The notes: a model not told the origin generated them from the sequence alone. Positions 13,650 through 25,021 are shown, counted from the stretch's first letter. The stretch: DNA of 64,000 bases from Isoetes taiwanensis (GCA_021234155.1 JAJEKV010000062.1:7137000-7200999); one strand, 5' to 3'. Numbers and translations: made by a program.

Positions 13650-15205
13650 GCTCCCTTAAAAAGAGCTGAGATCTGAGAATGAAGAAGACTTTTTCCAGAG
13701 ATCCTGTATAAACAAAATTGCCAACCAAGTACTGAAGCAAAAAGTTAAAAAAGAGCAAGATTTGATATTGAGCATAAGCAATTCTTCAGGACTTGAGAAG
13801 CTAAGAGTCAGGTTTGAGATGGAAATTAGAGATGATGGCTAGGCTGGATAGGAAATCAATGCATGATCTGGTCAAATATGGAATTGTAGACCCAATAGAA
13901 TCCAGAAGCTGTTCCAAACTTGTAGCTGTTGTGCTCAGAACCATTCTCCACGAGTAAATGATGGATGTCCTCTTTTCCCATCAGAATAAGTAGAGTGCCA
14001 TAAAGGTCAGCTAGCATCTTGTGAGAATAATAGAATTCTCTGTACCTACTAAGCTGCCTGTCTGTCAATCGGTAGTGGTACATAAACAGGAAACTGAACA
14101 AACAATACATCTCCACAACTTCTCTGCAGTAGATCTTTCCCATGACCTTTCATTACTATTGGTTCTAACTTCATAGAGTTTGATCTCATCTGCTGTTGCA
14201 TCAGGCCCTGGAGGCTATAAATTGGAAACCCCTGTGCTGTTGCTGTATAGTATTGCTTCATGGTAGGTCAGCACAGTATCAAATTTGCTCATGCCCTCCC
14301 CTCTCAGAAACTCCAGATATTCTATCCAAATTGTCAGAAAAAGGGGCATTAGAATGAATAACATTGAGATAGGAAATGAAAATGTTAAAAGCACCCATTA
14401 AAGTTACCAATTGCATCCCATTTCCTGTCATACTTGTCTCCAAATTTGCTTTTATGAGCAGTTACATAACCTTCTAGATCTAACTGAAAGTTCATCTTAA
14501 TCCAGAATATTGAGACATTCTTTTCACCATGCACAATCCTATTTCTGCTTTCCAAATATTCCACAAGGCAGTGAACATACTAGTGTTAAGAAAGGCATCA
14601 TTATCTTGAATGCATTTGAGCAAGTTCCCCTGATTCGTAACAGAAAAGTAGTGACTAAATTTATTATAGAACCAAGACCAAAAGTCAAGCAATTTTGGGA
14701 CACTGAAAAATATGTTGCAATGTTTCATCCCCGAGAGCAGCTTGGATTGGCGGGAAAGAATAGTCGAGATTCTCCGAGAGAGGGAGACAAGATTTGGAAG
14801 ACTTTTATGAGCAATTAACCAAACGAAAAAATTTACCTTTGAGAGGCGCATTAAGAATTCCAAATGTTCTTAAACAAACTTTTGCATTCATCTTCTGTAA
14901 TGGACCAATTATACTCTGTTTCATGAGTAACCTTATGGTTAAGAATGGCATATACAGAACTAACTTTATATCTATTGATGCCATTAATTTTCCAAATAAG
15001 GCCATTATCACAGTCAGCTAGATTGGTGAAATGTGTCAGGATATTTTTGAAATGAAGGAAAATAGCCTTGTCACTTGAGGTACCATGGATTAATCTCCTA
15101 AGATTGGTCCAGGAAATAATTTGACCATTTCTATATAAATCTTTTATATGAGTAATACCATGATCAGACCATTTCCTATAAGTTTTCGGGTGCCTCAAAG
15201 CAAGA
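13650..15205 (-). mobile_element. 3' fragment of an L1-type LINE
   Basis: A minus-strand LINE remnant sits between copies of the ~750-bp repeat, so it probably inserted into that repeat. The only recognisable part is the C-terminal reverse-transcriptase-associated zinc-binding domain (zf-RVT) at 14,492-15,198. The rest, towards 13,650, contains two short open frames (14,261-14,049 and 14,143-13,856) that I do not recognise and that may be 3' coding or 3' UTR sequence. No poly(A) tail, target duplication, endonuclease or RT core is visible, so both ends are uncertain. Confidence 0.5.
14492..15198 (-). pseudogene. LINE ORF2 C-terminal zf-RVT domain, frameshifted
   Basis: The reading passes from one frame (15,198-14,851) to another (14,863-14,492), so at least one frameshift breaks it. 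In the second frame a motif of the form KVNFFVWLIAHKSLPN followed by LSRR is typical of the zinc-binding domain that follows the RT in plant L1 ORF2 proteins, where it reads roughly K..FF.W.L....LPT...L.RR. In intact elements this domain is thought to bind the element's own RNA. The first frame contains Trp-rich segments (WSDHGI..IKDLY, ISWTNLRRL) usual for the linker between the RT thumb and zf-RVT. The conserved Cys/His set is incomplete. This is a dead fragment. Confidence 0.6.
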
Positions 15206-15955
15206 ATGTAGGGTGTGGAATTTCATAATGCATGTTCCTGAATATCTTGATTTGCAAATATTGTATGGAATGAACTCCATACCAAATGGTTGCAGTTATT
15301 TTTTGATTAGCTGTTTTTCAAGATGTGTGTATGCACATCAAAGCTATGATAGGTGCAAAATATATAATGCAAGCCATAATAAGTTAATGCAGACGCTTGG
15401 AAATGATTTCTTTAGTGTCCACCTACTTTTTGCAGACCCTAGCAAACACTGGATGGATGCATGCTTCAACTGCATGCCACAATATTCATGGTTGGAGCTT
15501 GGCAAATTGACTTGCATTAGCAATGCCCTTGCTTCTAAAAACATAGATCCTAGAGGTGTGGCACAACATAAAAGATACCAGCTTTATGATGCCTTGCACC
15601 TACAAGAGCACCAGAATAGTATGGTATATGGAATGGTGTCGCATATGGCATGCACATTTGAGATTCAAGTCTTGCCTTAATTGTTTTTCATGAAAGCTTG
15701 CTTATGAATAACAATGTTCCGTATTGTTGTTTCAAATTTTTTTTCCTGCTATTGCAAATTTGATTGTTAAAGGATTTGAAGGGGCTTTTTGCATATGATG
15801 CATGTGAAGTTAGAAGTTGTTGCGAAAGCAACAATGGTCCAAGCTACTTTCTATCAGCTTTCCAATAGTGCTATATGGGGTCTGGTGTTTTGTCCTAGAA
15901 ATAACCTTCACATGAAAAGATATAGTCTGCAGCTATAGACCTGGTTTTGAACTCA
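15206..15955. repeat. ~750-bp repeat, unit 1
   Basis: First of two clearly related tandem units. Shared landmarks with the next unit are GTGGAATTTCA, GTTGCAGTTATTTTTTGATT, GGTGCAAAATATAT, GCAAGCCATAATAAGT, TACTTTTTGCAGACCC and GACTTGCATT. The left end coincides with the edge of the LINE fragment. One open frame of 155 codons (15,213-15,680) runs through it but is not conserved in the second unit, so I do not call it a gene. Confidence 0.8.
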
Positions 15956-16560
15956 TGGTATACTATGTATGCACAAGGATGTGGAATTTCACAGTGCATG
16001 TCCTGGAATATTTTCATTTGCAAATCTTTGTATGGAATGCTAACTCCATTGCAAATGGTTGCAGTTATTTTTTGATTAACTGTCGTTCATGATGTGTGTG
16101 CGTACATCCAAGCTATGATTGGTGCAAAATATATATTGCAAGCCATAATAAGTCTACGAAGACAATTGAGAAATGATTTCTTTATTGTCTACCTACTTTT
16201 TGCAGACCCTAGCAACTATTGCGGTCAGCTGGATGGATGCATGCTGCAATCGCCTGCCACAATGTTTATAGCTGGAGCTTCGCAAATTGACTTGCATTGG
16301 CAATGCCCTTGCTTCCAAAAAGGTAGATTCTAAAGGTGTCTCGCAAACATTAAAGATCCTAGCTTTATGATGCCTTGCATCTGCAACAGGACCAGAAGTA
16401 TGGTATATGGAACAGTGTTGCATATAGCATGCATATTTGAGATCCAAGTCTTGTTTGAATTGTTTTCCACGAAAGTTTGCTTATGAATAATACAAAGTTT
16501 TTTATTGTTGTTCCAACCGTTTTTCCTACAGTTGTAAGAAGCATCTAAAGAGCTTAATAT
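15956..16560. repeat. ~750-bp repeat, unit 2 (shorter)
   Basis: Second unit, in direct orientation, about 765 bp downstream of unit 1. It starts after CTATAGACCTGG (15,933) and matches unit 1 block by block until about 16,520, with scattered substitutions and small indels (roughly 15-20% by eye). Neither unit has a conserved open frame, terminal inverted repeat or target duplication I can see, so the repeat class is unknown. The stretch that follows, 16,561-16,895, contains nothing I can identify. Confidence 0.75.
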
Positions 16561-16894
16561 ATGGCTGACTTGAGAAGGTGCACATTCTTACAGGTCTGTC
16601 TCATCATATTCTCTATTTAGATGTTAGGGAGAAATGAAATTGCTATGCCGCAGCCTTCAATCAACACAAATACATGCACCAACATTGCATAAGAAATTAG
16701 TTTATTCAGGTTGGTTAAAATATTCATCCTGGCCATTTGTTCGCAAGGTAATCGAAGTCTTTGAATCGAGTATTCTCACCTGTGGATTACTACGTAAATA
16801 TTCCCCGGCAAGGGATATCCACTTGTCATACCCTCTGTGTGGAATCACGTCCGTGCTTATTCCCTACGACGGGAGCATACCATATATATTATGC

Positions 16895-17068
<174 letters not shown>

Positions 17069-17109
17069 AGAAGTTAGTACATATTTATTGTTTTCCAAGG
17101 TCCATTAAA

Positions 17110-17812
17110 AGAAGGTCCAGATTGAACATTCAATATGACAATGTAAGTGGGAAATTGCAATTTGCCTTAACGTCCATGGAGCGGGGCAATGAAAGAAGAA
17201 TAGCATACCATTGGAGGGAATTAACCCAAAGAATATTATTATATACAACTTGTCATCGGAATTTTTTAGGGCAGAATTATAGGTGGAGACTTTACAAGGC
17301 AGTGTTATGAAGAAAATAGCTCGAAAACCTGGCGAGACTTCCCGACCTTACCCCTCAGATGAGGGTGGACCACTTTGTCAACGGTCTAAAGGAAATCCGT
17401 ATTAAGACACACCTTTTGCAAGCGGAACCCAAAGGCTTGAGCTTGCAATGAAATTGGTTGGCCGTGAGGAACTTCAGAAGACCAAGAAGAGTTTTGATTG
17501 GAAGTCAAAACAAACTGAAAATTCTGCAGATGGGGCGTCATCTGTTAAGAAGAGGAAGCGGAATCAATCAAATAAAAAGGTTGCAGGGCAGTCTAAAGAT
17601 TTCAGTCAGAAAAAAGGCAGCTATAAATTGTTATAATTGCTAGGGCATCGGTCATTATGCAAGAGAATGTCCTAAGCCGCAAAAGCCAAAGAAGACGGTA
17701 GCTGCGACAGCCAAAATGCCAACGGAGGGTGATCTCATGAAGACGATGTCGGCTATCGCAAGGGAAGAGAGCATGGTAAATTCTTTTAATGTTCTATTTG
17801 GTTATTCGTGTT
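17110..17812 (+). pseudogene. gypsy gag remnant with zinc knuckle
   Basis: The frames spell the end of a retrotransposon gag domain (a segment with DHFVNGL...I.THLLQAEP, near 17,370-17,440), then a basic linker rich in Lys, Gln and Ser, then a CCHC zinc knuckle (CYNC, an in-frame stop, GIGHYARECP) at about 17,632-17,674. Gag normally packages the element's RNA. The frame shifts at least twice (near 17,330 and 17,450), and the stop inside the knuckle (TAG at 17,641) confirms decay. Degenerate protease sequence follows (about 17,830-18,120), where an active-site-like Leu-Ile-Asp-Ser stretch can be made out but is broken by stops. Confidence 0.7.
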
Positions 17813-18132
17813 ATAGGTAGAATCAAGGAAAAGAATGTGGTTGTTCTTATTGATTCTAGACACTGACAATTTCTTGTCTGCAGACTTAGCAAGGGAGATA
17901 GGCCTGGAGCTGATGAAGGTGACTTCGTATGTGGTTGAAGGAGAGGCGGGGCCTCAGGTTCAGCGTGGAGATCAATAAGCGCAGGCGTGGACTTGATACT
18001 TCAAGATAGAGGTTCACCTAGAACAATAGAGTATAAAATTGATGTTGATTTAATCAATTAAAACGTTATGATGTCATTTTAGGGAAAAAGTGGCTTCAAA
18101 CTGTATGTTCGCTCATTGACTGGGCATCTCAT

Positions 18133-19250
18133 GTGTTAACTTTTGAGTTAGAAGACACTAAGTCTGTTAGTATACAAGGATCACCTTACGTGGGATCCGA
18201 GAAATTGTTATCAGCCATTCAGGCCAATGAGATTGACCTTGAGCCTACTACTAAACCAATGGCAAGAGCGCCTTACCGCTTGAGTCCTCTTGAGTTAGAG
18301 AAAGTTAAAAAACAAGTTAAGGAAGTCTCCTTTTGCAGCTCTAGTACTGCTAGTTAAGAAAAAAGATGAAACTATGTGCATATGCATAGATTATCACGCT
18401 CTTAACAAAGCAACAATTAAGGATAGATATCCTTTACTACGGATTGACGATATCTTAGCTCGTTTGGACGGTGCAACGTGGTTCACCAAGATTGATTTAA
18501 GAAGTGGATATTATCAAAGCAAGATCCGTGAAGTTGATGAACCAAGAACTGCTTTTCGAACTCATCAAGGTCATTATGAGTTCTTAGTCATGTCGTTTGG
18601 TCTCACCAATGCGTTGGCTACGTTCATGAGATTAATGAACCGAGTATTCGTTGATTGCTTAGACAAATCAGTTGAAGTATTCTTGGATGATATACTTGTT
18701 TACTCGAACTCATTGGAAGAACACTTTCAGCATCTAAAACAAGTGCTTAAAGTGTTGCGATCCAATAAGTTATATGCCAAAATCTCTAAATGTAATTTCC
18801 TCAAGCAAAGGGTTGCTTATTTGGATCACATCTTGTCGGGGGAGGGAGTGTCTCCAGACCCTAGCAAGGTAGTACAAGAATGGATTCAACCTGAGAACAT
18901 TCATGAGTTGAGAAGTTTTCTTGGGTTGGCTACCTATTACAGAAAATTTGTGCCTAAGTTTTCTAAAGTAGCAGCCCCGCTCACCGATCTTTTGAGAATC
19001 AAGAGTATGTGTGGGGTCGAGCTCGGCAAGAGGCCTTTGAATGGATCAAAAGTCTTTTAATGAGTAGTCCAGTACTGAAGGTACATGACCTCAATGAGTC
19101 ATTTGAGGTGTACACGGATGCTTATGGGCAAGCTCTGGGAGCTGTGCTTATGCAACAAGGTCGTGTTATTGCATATGAAAGCCGCGGTTGCGAATGCCTT
19201 ATCCAAGATTAAGCATTTGAATACTTTGATGGTAGGGGCGAATGATCTCT
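18133..19250 (+). pseudogene. gypsy reverse transcriptase-RNase H remnant
   Basis: A 5' frame (18,133-18,357) holds the RT leader with the [16 protein letters not shown] motif. A frame change near 18,340 leads to 18,374-19,060, which carries the RT core: [28 protein letters not shown], the PRTAF segment, and the catalytic box FLDDILVYS near 18,678-18,704 (FLDD, an accepted variant of Y/F-x-DD), followed by the [14 protein letters not shown] connection. A further shift leads to the start of RNase H ([13 protein letters not shown]...EVYTDAYGQALGAVL, 19,009-19,185). RNase H then stops abruptly after AYESR and resumes in its tail, so about 100 codons are deleted. In a live element this enzyme copies element RNA to DNA in the virus-like particle. 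Confidence 0.9.
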
Positions 19251-19329
19251 TTCAAAGGATTAAAGACGCATATCAAGAGGATAAGCAACAACCCACAGTA
19301 ACCAAATATGGAGATTAGTGGACTGAACA

Positions 19330-20266
19330 AGATGGGCTGTACATTTATAAATCAAGGATTTATGTTCCATTGCATGGTAATCTTCGGGGATTGATATTGC
19401 GTGACCATCATGAAGCCCCACAAGCTGGGCACGGGGGTGAGTGGAAGACCTATGAGTTAGTCAAACGTCACTACTATTGGCCGGACATGAAGGAACAAGT
19501 CCGGGACGTAGTTTCACATTGTTTGACATGTCAAGCTATTAAAGTTGACCATGGTTGTACCCCGGGACTTTTGCAACCTATACCTATACCATTACAAAGG
19601 TGGGAGTGTATAAGTATGGACTTTATAGTCACTTTGCCTAGAACTGTAAGGCAAAACACTCAGGCATGGGTAATTGTTGACTGTCTATACTGGTCCAGAT
19701 GTGAGATATGTTTTTCTTCTTTTTGGTTTGCCTTTGTCTATCATAAGTGATCGGGATACCAAGTTTACAGGTCATTTTTGGAGGGACCTTATGAAAAGTC
19801 TTAAGGTACGATTAAGAATGAGTAGTAGTAGCCACCCACAAACAGATGGCGAAACTGAGAGATATGTTGAGATATGTTGAGAAGTTTTGTCCATGAACGC
19901 CAAACTCGTTGGGAAGAGTATTTGCCTTACCCAGAATTTGCGTATAACAATAGCCATCATATGGGAATTAAGATGACTCCTTTTGTTGCTATGATGGGGC
20001 GAAATCCAAGAGCTTATGCCGATATGCATAAGTATCTAAAGACGAACGCCGCCGTAAATATATTGGATGACATGAATGCAATTTTGCTTCAATGCCGGCA
20101 AAACTTGCGAAAAGCGCAAGATCACACTCAAGTGTATGCTAATAAGCGTGGATGTGATGTTACTTATGAGGAAGGTGACTCTCTGTTCTTAAGAATTGTG
20201 TATCCTTCATCATTACGAATCAACATGCCCTTAAACCGTTGGTTAAAGGGCGTGTGCATAAGTTAA
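19330..20266 (+). pseudogene. gypsy integrase remnant
   Basis: The integrase zinc-binding domain is at 19,370-19,560: His residues in DHHEAPQAGH and the pair CLTCQ, matching the HHCC pattern. The catalytic core follows with the first Asp in MDFIVTLP (near 19,618). The core is then interrupted by a deletion and frame change near 19,680-19,700, resuming at FGLPLSIISDRDTKF (second Asp) and SSSHPQTDGETER (catalytic Glu, near 19,845). A small duplication of GAGATATGTT at 19,859-19,879 shifts the frame again; the last frame (19,874-20,266) has the W.EYLP..EFAYN motif. All three catalytic acids can be seen, but not in one frame. Confidence 0.88.
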
Positions 20267-20600
20267 CCCCGAGATATACTGAACCTTTTAAGATTGTTAA
20301 AGGGTTAGGTACCACAGTATATGAGTTGGCATTACCGCAGGATATTGGGATCCATCCTGTATTTCATGTAAGCCAGCTTAAACGAGCTATACTAGATATG
20401 GACAATGTTGTTAGTCCTGAAAGTATACTGCTAGTGTTAAGCTCCGCTGCAGTACCCAAACGGATTTCTCAATACTCGTGTTTGGTAGTTGCGCAATAGA
20501 GATATTCGTGAATATCTGGTCTTATGGCGAGGCCAGCCTCCCGCGGGCCACTTGGGAGATGGATGAGTTTGTGCAACATTTTCCTCATTTAAAACTCTAG
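20239..20600 (+). pseudogene. gypsy integrase C-terminus and chromodomain-like tail
   Basis: Frame 20,239-20,499 contains the conserved integrase C-terminal segment with KLTPRYTEPFKI and HPVFHVSQLK. After a frame change, sequence near 20,495-20,560 reads REYLVLWRGQP and then, in another frame, ATWEMDEF, the two halves of a chromodomain (typical form EYLVKWKG.P...ATWE). In chromoviruses this domain steers integration to particular chromatin. The coding region ends at a TAG near 20,600, twenty bases upstream of the polypurine tract. Confidence 0.8.
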
Positions 20601-20619
20601 ACCTTGAGGACAATGTCCT

Positions 20620-20638
20620 AAGGGGAGGGGGAGGAAAT
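20620..20638 (+). promoter_or_regulatory. Polypurine tract of the gypsy element
   Basis: AAGGGGAGGGGGAGGAAAT, nineteen bases with a single pyrimidine at its end, directly abuts the TGTTAG start of the 3' LTR. This is the position and composition expected of the plus-strand primer. Confidence 0.9.
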
Positions 20639-21441
20639 TGTTAGGACCAAGGGCAAGTCGCGCTTGCGGGCCTTGGGACTGGGAGTATGCCTTGGAAGTG
20701 CCACCGGATGGGCTGGGAATGTTCCAAAGTGCATCTATCGCCTAGGGGTGGCATATGGGGTTTTAAATGGTTAAACTTTCGTATGTAAAAGTGACTTTTA
20801 ATTAAATTATAAAGGCTTTTTCATTTAACCATTTCACTATTAATTTATGGGGGTTGATGTGGCATCACCCCATTGGTTCGGGCATTTAAAAGGCAAATTT
20901 GAAGAGGAACGATCACGTCCTGCTAAAAAAATGGTCGGATCAGATAGAGATGCTCGGATCTATACTTAAAGAGCTCGGTTTTAGCTCTAGAAAAGGCCCA
21001 TAAACCTTTTTTCTCCTATTTTTGGCCTTAATGGCCTTATAAAAGGATTTGGTGACGATTTCTGAGATCACAGTTTTGCCTCTGGAACCAAGCAATTGGA
21101 GCATTCTGCTTTTCCTTGCTGCTTGATCTTTCGCCTCTGGGAGTTTTAGGTCATTTCGAATTGATTGGGAATCAATTCGGGCTGTTCCGAGATACTCTAA
21201 AATTCAGTGCTTGCTCATGGAGTGGTCTCGTTCTTGGAGCATTCTTGCCTTCTCTTTGAGCAAAGATCAAGCATCAGAGTATTGAGTTCTTGTGATAGAA
21301 CTTCAAGTTGGAGCTTCAGCCTGATCCTGGGGATCAGTAGTGGTTGTGCGTGGGGAGTTCTGGAAACTCACGGTTGGGGGGAACTCTGGGAGTTTTTGGT
21401 AGCACAATCGGACCTACTTTCTGTAGGTTGTGACAGTTAAC
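20639..21441 (+). repeat. 3' LTR of the gypsy element
   Basis: Starts TGTTAGGACC right after the polypurine tract and ends near GACAGTTAAC, about 800 bp. It is non-coding. The end is placed where a different gypsy integrase sequence begins, so it may be off by a few bases. No matching 5' LTR is present in the window. Confidence 0.75.
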
Positions 21442-22000
21442 GAGCCATAATAATATGCCGTTCCATCCTATTTTGAGTGTCGATCCATTTCATATGTGGG
21501 GATTGGATTACATTGGGTCTATCAATCCTCCATCTTCCAAAGGTCATAAGTATACCTTGGCAGCTACATACATGTTTACGAAGTGGGTAGAAGCAATTCC
21601 AGCAAAGCATGCCATAGAAAGTACCACAGTAAGCTTTCTTTATCACAATTTGATTTCTCGATTTGGTGTTCCAACTATTCTTTTGTCTGATGGGGAACTC
21701 ATTTCATGGAAAAGGTAGTAGTCAATTAACAGGAAAGATTGGTGTTCAACATGTGCAAGCTTCTGCTTATTACCCACGGGGAAATGGACAAACTGAGTTT
21801 ACAAACAAAATTTTGAGAGCCACCTCGGCTAAAATAGTGAAGGATAATAAAAAAAAATTGCATGAAGTCTTGACAGGTGCCTTATAGAGTTTCAGGTGTA
21901 CTTACAAGTTGGCTACAAGATTTACACCATTTGAATTGGTTTATGGAGTGCAAGGTGTAATGCCTATTCATTTGGACATTCCTTTGTGTCCATTTGTAGC
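21442..22000 (+). pseudogene. Second gypsy element: integrase core fragment
   Basis: An integrase unrelated in detail to the preceding element. Frame 21,455-21,718 has SVDPFHMWGLDYIGSI (first catalytic Asp), then FTKWVEAIPA and RFGVPTILLSDG (second Asp). A frame change leads to 21,663-21,887 with SAYYPRGNGQTEF (catalytic Glu). It continues in another frame to about 22,000 with the FELVYG motif. The wording is that of the Tat/Athila branch. It is cut off by LINE sequence at about 22,001 and resumes at 25,022. The upstream pol region is absent. Confidence 0.85.
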
Positions 22001-22029
22001 GCTGGCTCCGCCAAGTCACAGACCCTGTT

Positions 22030-23219
22030 TTACGCCCACATGCAGTCAGACAATACCGCGTCTTCCTTAAAGCTAAGAAAGCCAGGTACATTGCAGCACA
22101 TCAAAGGGAAATGTTTTATCTCCTGGAACGTCACCCCAGGACCTTCTGGCGAAGGGTTCTTAGAAAGCCGCGACCCCACGTGGAACATCACTCCCCGCGG
22201 TGGGAGGCAATACTTGCAACAGCTATATAATACCCTCGTGGTGCACATGCGATATTACCCCCGCAAGAAGGCCCGTGCTGGAAATCACAGATTCAGGCGT
22301 GGAACAAGGCTTACAAATACGTCTTGCCAATGGGAAAGCCCCTGACTGGATGGCATGCGTGGCGGGATTGCTTAAGTGGGCAGGGCCGTCCATAATACCA
22401 GTGTTGACCGCCTTGTTCAACAAGGCATTACAGGAAGGCTTTCCGATGCAGTGGACCAATAGCAGAGTTGTTCCCATCTATAAGGCGGATGACCCGCCCG
22501 CCTGCCCACCAATTACCGAACAATCATGGTCGGTTCGGTGTTTGCAAAATTGCTTGGCCGATTCTCGAAAGCAGCGGTTGACGGGTCAAGGCGAGGCAAA
22601 GAGGATACGGGCCCCTCATCCGGCGGATTCGGACCCGACACTCAACCATTGACCACATCTTCACATTGCGAAGCTCGTTGAAGACAGCGCGGGAACCGCC
22701 GTCGGGATCTATATTGTTGCTTCGTGGATTTTGCAAAGGCATTTGACATCGCGTGCCTCGGGAAAAACTATGGGCAAGATTGCGGCGGTACCGGGGTTCC
22801 GGTAGATTTGCGAATGCAATGATTAATACGTGCTTTATGAAAGATGCTCGGGTCGGTTGCGAGCCGACAAGCCAACCATTTGATAGTAGTATCGGGGTTC
22901 GCCAGGGATGCCCTCTCCCCCAACATTGTTTGGGCTTTACATTGATCAATTGAGAGCCGGCTTGTCGATAATGGGGGCGACGGGGCTCACCTTCTCTACC
23001 AGATCATCAAGCAGTTAATATATGATGATGATGTGGACCTCCTAGCTTACACACCAGCAGACATGCAACGATATCTCAATGCCCTGGACACATTTTGTCA
23101 AGCGACTGATATGTGCATCAACTTGGCCAAGACTAAGGTGGTTTTCATATCATCTTCACGACAGCCGAGGATCCCCTCCTTCCGTTACCGAGGGCAGAAT
23201 GTGGAAGTAGCATCCACAT
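22030..23219 (+). pseudogene. LINE reverse transcriptase remnant (first part)
   Basis: Spread over several frames. Recognisable pieces are the pre-RT linker (KKARYIAAHQRE, near 22,075), GLLKWAGPSI...ALFNKALQEGFP (22,360-22,440), a palm segment with FAKAFDI (22,730-22,750), GVRQGCPL (near 22,893), LFGLYIDQL (near 22,930) and the catalytic box, read here as YDDDVDLLAYT at about 23,019 (expected Y/F-A-D-D). It then continues to NLAKTKVVFIS. At least four frame changes are needed to follow it, so it is inactive. RT with target-primed integration is the normal role. The frame is interrupted at 23,219 by the MITE. Confidence 0.85.
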
Positions 23220-23823
23220 CAGGGAATAAATTACTAATCGCATATTTCTTATTAGCCAAAATGACTTTAGCTATACTTGCTCGATATTAATCCCAAAACT
23301 TTCTGTGGTTTAGCTAAACTATACACATTTTTCCTCTCATACTTTCTAGTGTTTAGCTAAACTACCCAAACATCACCCCAAAAATTTCTATGGTGTGGCC
23401 AACAGAAAATATTAAGCCAAATTACTATACTTTTTTTTCAATATATTCCACTTATTTTAGTCATTTTCTTTGTGAAAACATTCTAAAACAATGCTAATAA
23501 GCAAACTCTAGGACTCAAATTAATTCATAATGCTAGAAACTAAACTACTAATCATATATTTCATATAAACTAGAATGATGTTAGCTAAACTAGCCCGAAA
23601 TTCATTCCAAAAGTTTCTATGGTTTAGCTAAACAATACAAAATTTCACTCTCTTACTTTCTAGCATTTGGCTAAAGAGCTCCAAGGTTAGCGCAGTCCCG
23701 AAAAAAGTTAAGCTAAAATTATATTTTTTTTCCCAGTTTTTTCCATTTACTTTAGCCGATGTTTTTTGAAAATGTGCTACAAAATCGCCAAATAGCTAAG
23801 TTTAGCCCTTAAATTATTCCATG
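23220..23823. mobile_element. hAT-like MITE, 604 bp, with 8-bp target duplication
   Basis: The 8-bp string ATCCACAT stands on both sides (23,212-23,219 and 23,824-23,831); removing the element and one copy restores the LINE reading seen in the other LINE copy at 28,560-28,590. The termini are inverted repeats: CAGGGAATAAATTA at the left and the complement of CATGGAATAATTTA at the right (12 of 14 match). An 8-bp duplication with CAGGG-type ends is the signature of the hAT superfamily. The interior is AT-rich, non-coding, and consists of two diverged direct copies of a ~310-bp unit (starting 23,228 and 23,542; landmarks TTTCTRTGGTTTAGCTAAAC and CTTTCTAG). It depends on a transposase from elsewhere. 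Confidence 0.9.
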
Positions 23824-24725
23824 ATCCACATACAAATATTTGGGAGTGGAGTTTCCGTCTACTATGCACTGGGACACATCCATACGGCTACGAGTTACGG
23901 CGGGCTGGAAAGCACTATATGCAATGCAAAACAATAGTCATAGAGCGGAGTTGTATGATTGGACCCATCAGTCACACCTGTTCAAAGTCTTAGTGGAGCC
24001 TGTCCTTTTATACGGGGTGGAAGTATGGGGCCCAGAGTATCCCTCGCTACTTGGAATGACTTGGAGCAAAAGTAAAAAGCCTTCTTGGTACGAGCACTAG
24101 GGGTGAAGTCCACAGTCCCATATCAAATTCTCTACCGGGAAATGATTCTTGCCTCTTCGTGAGGGCCCCTTGATCGCCACATTGTCTATTTTTAGAAGGT
24201 GGTCAACATGGACGATGCTCGTCTCCCAAAACTAGCTTATATCATGGCAATGGGGCCTACAACCTCCAAGGCCTGCTAGAGGGAAAAGAGAGCTCAATGG
24301 ATGGCTAGATGGAATGTGCAGGAGCACAGGTGCATACATGTGCAAACAGAGGGAGATCGCCATAGCATGAGGCAATATCTTGACGCTTGCTTCATCAGCA
24401 AGCTTTGGGATGCCAGCGCCCTTGAACAGGTCAAGACAGCACACTACCAGCGCCACATAAATCCCACATTGGAACGAGGCCCACAATGCTACCTGCGCAC
24501 CCACTTGCCCATGAAAAGACGCAGACTCATTGCCTCCATTCGCACAGGGGCACATCATCTTCGAATTGAGACAGGCAGATGGATTGGTGAGCCACGTCAG
24601 GACAGGCTCTGTCAATGCTGCCAAATGGGAGTCATTGAGGATGAATCTCATACCGCCCAGCATATGATCAAATCCGGACACGCTATGCTGAGTTGGTCAG
24701 GCCTGGCCAGCCGCTACATGTGACA
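23824..24725 (+). pseudogene. LINE reverse transcriptase remnant (C-terminal part)
   Basis: Resumes in frame after the MITE with YKYLGVEF, GWKALYAMQN and LFKVLVEPVLLYGVEVWGPE (the RT thumb, about 23,836-24,040). A degraded middle follows, then frame 24,301-24,723 with RQYLDA, ALEQVKTAHYQRHINP, RTHLPMKRRRLIASIRTGAHHLRIETGRW and a Cys-rich end (LCQCCQMGVIEDESH..QH, near 24,605-24,665). The latter corresponds to the C-terminal Cys/His knuckle of ORF2 proteins. A stop at 24,721 and a ~290-bp 3' UTR follow. Confidence 0.85.
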
Positions 24726-24984
24726 TTGAGCACGGCATCTGTACGGATGCTAGGATCATACCTTCAGGAGGTCATGGACATGCGAGATCAGCTATGTCCT
24801 CGGGCACGCACTTGACATGTACATACACATTTATTTCATGATGATGTATACTTGTACAGTTTGACAGCATTCTTATTACTGCCACGGTTTTTCCCTCGAA
24901 AACCCTTCGGGGCGGGGGTTTTTTAACCCGGACAGTAATAAGTTTGCTGCGCTCCTTCTGGGTCCCATAGGCCGATTGGTCTCA

Positions 24985-25021
24985 GTGGACGATAAAAAAA
25001 CTATTCTATTCTATTCTATTC
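24985..25021 (+). repeat. LINE 3' tail with (TATTC)n
   Basis: GTGGACGATAAAAAAACTATT followed by repeated TCTAT/TATTC pentamers closes the LINE in place of a poly(A) tail. The minus-strand LINE at 27,391 ends the same way. This repeat tail is the priming signature of this LINE family. Confidence 0.85.

Larger units (their letters stand above)
17110..21441 (+). mobile_element. 5'-truncated Ty3/gypsy chromovirus with 3' LTR
   Basis: Remnant of a gypsy element in the order gag, zinc knuckle, protease, RT, partial RNase H, integrase, chromodomain-like tail, polypurine tract, 3' LTR. The 5' LTR, PBS and start of gag are missing; the sequence begins next to the (TTA)n tract. Several frameshifts, in-frame stops and at least two deletions (within RNase H and within the integrase core) make it non-functional. 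The order RT-RH-IN with a final chromodomain-like segment places it in the chromovirus branch of Ty3/gypsy. A different gypsy fragment starts directly at its 3' LTR end, so it is probably part of a nested cluster. Confidence 0.85.
22001..25021 (+). mobile_element. 5'-truncated LINE inserted in the second gypsy element
   Basis: The element lacks ORF1 and the endonuclease. It begins in the linker before the RT (the same region as 29,700-29,760 of the minus-strand LINE), runs through RT and the C-terminal domain, and ends with a 3' UTR (GGTCTCAGTGGACGATAAAAAA) followed by four TATTC-type pentanucleotides. It interrupts the integrase frame that resumes at 25,022. It is interrupted by a hAT-like MITE at 23,220-23,823. 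Excluding the MITE it is about 2.4 kb. Target duplications were not obvious. Confidence 0.85.

Noticed and set aside
15213-15680. 155-codon frame as a gene
   Set aside because: It sits in a repeat unit and is not kept open in the second unit.
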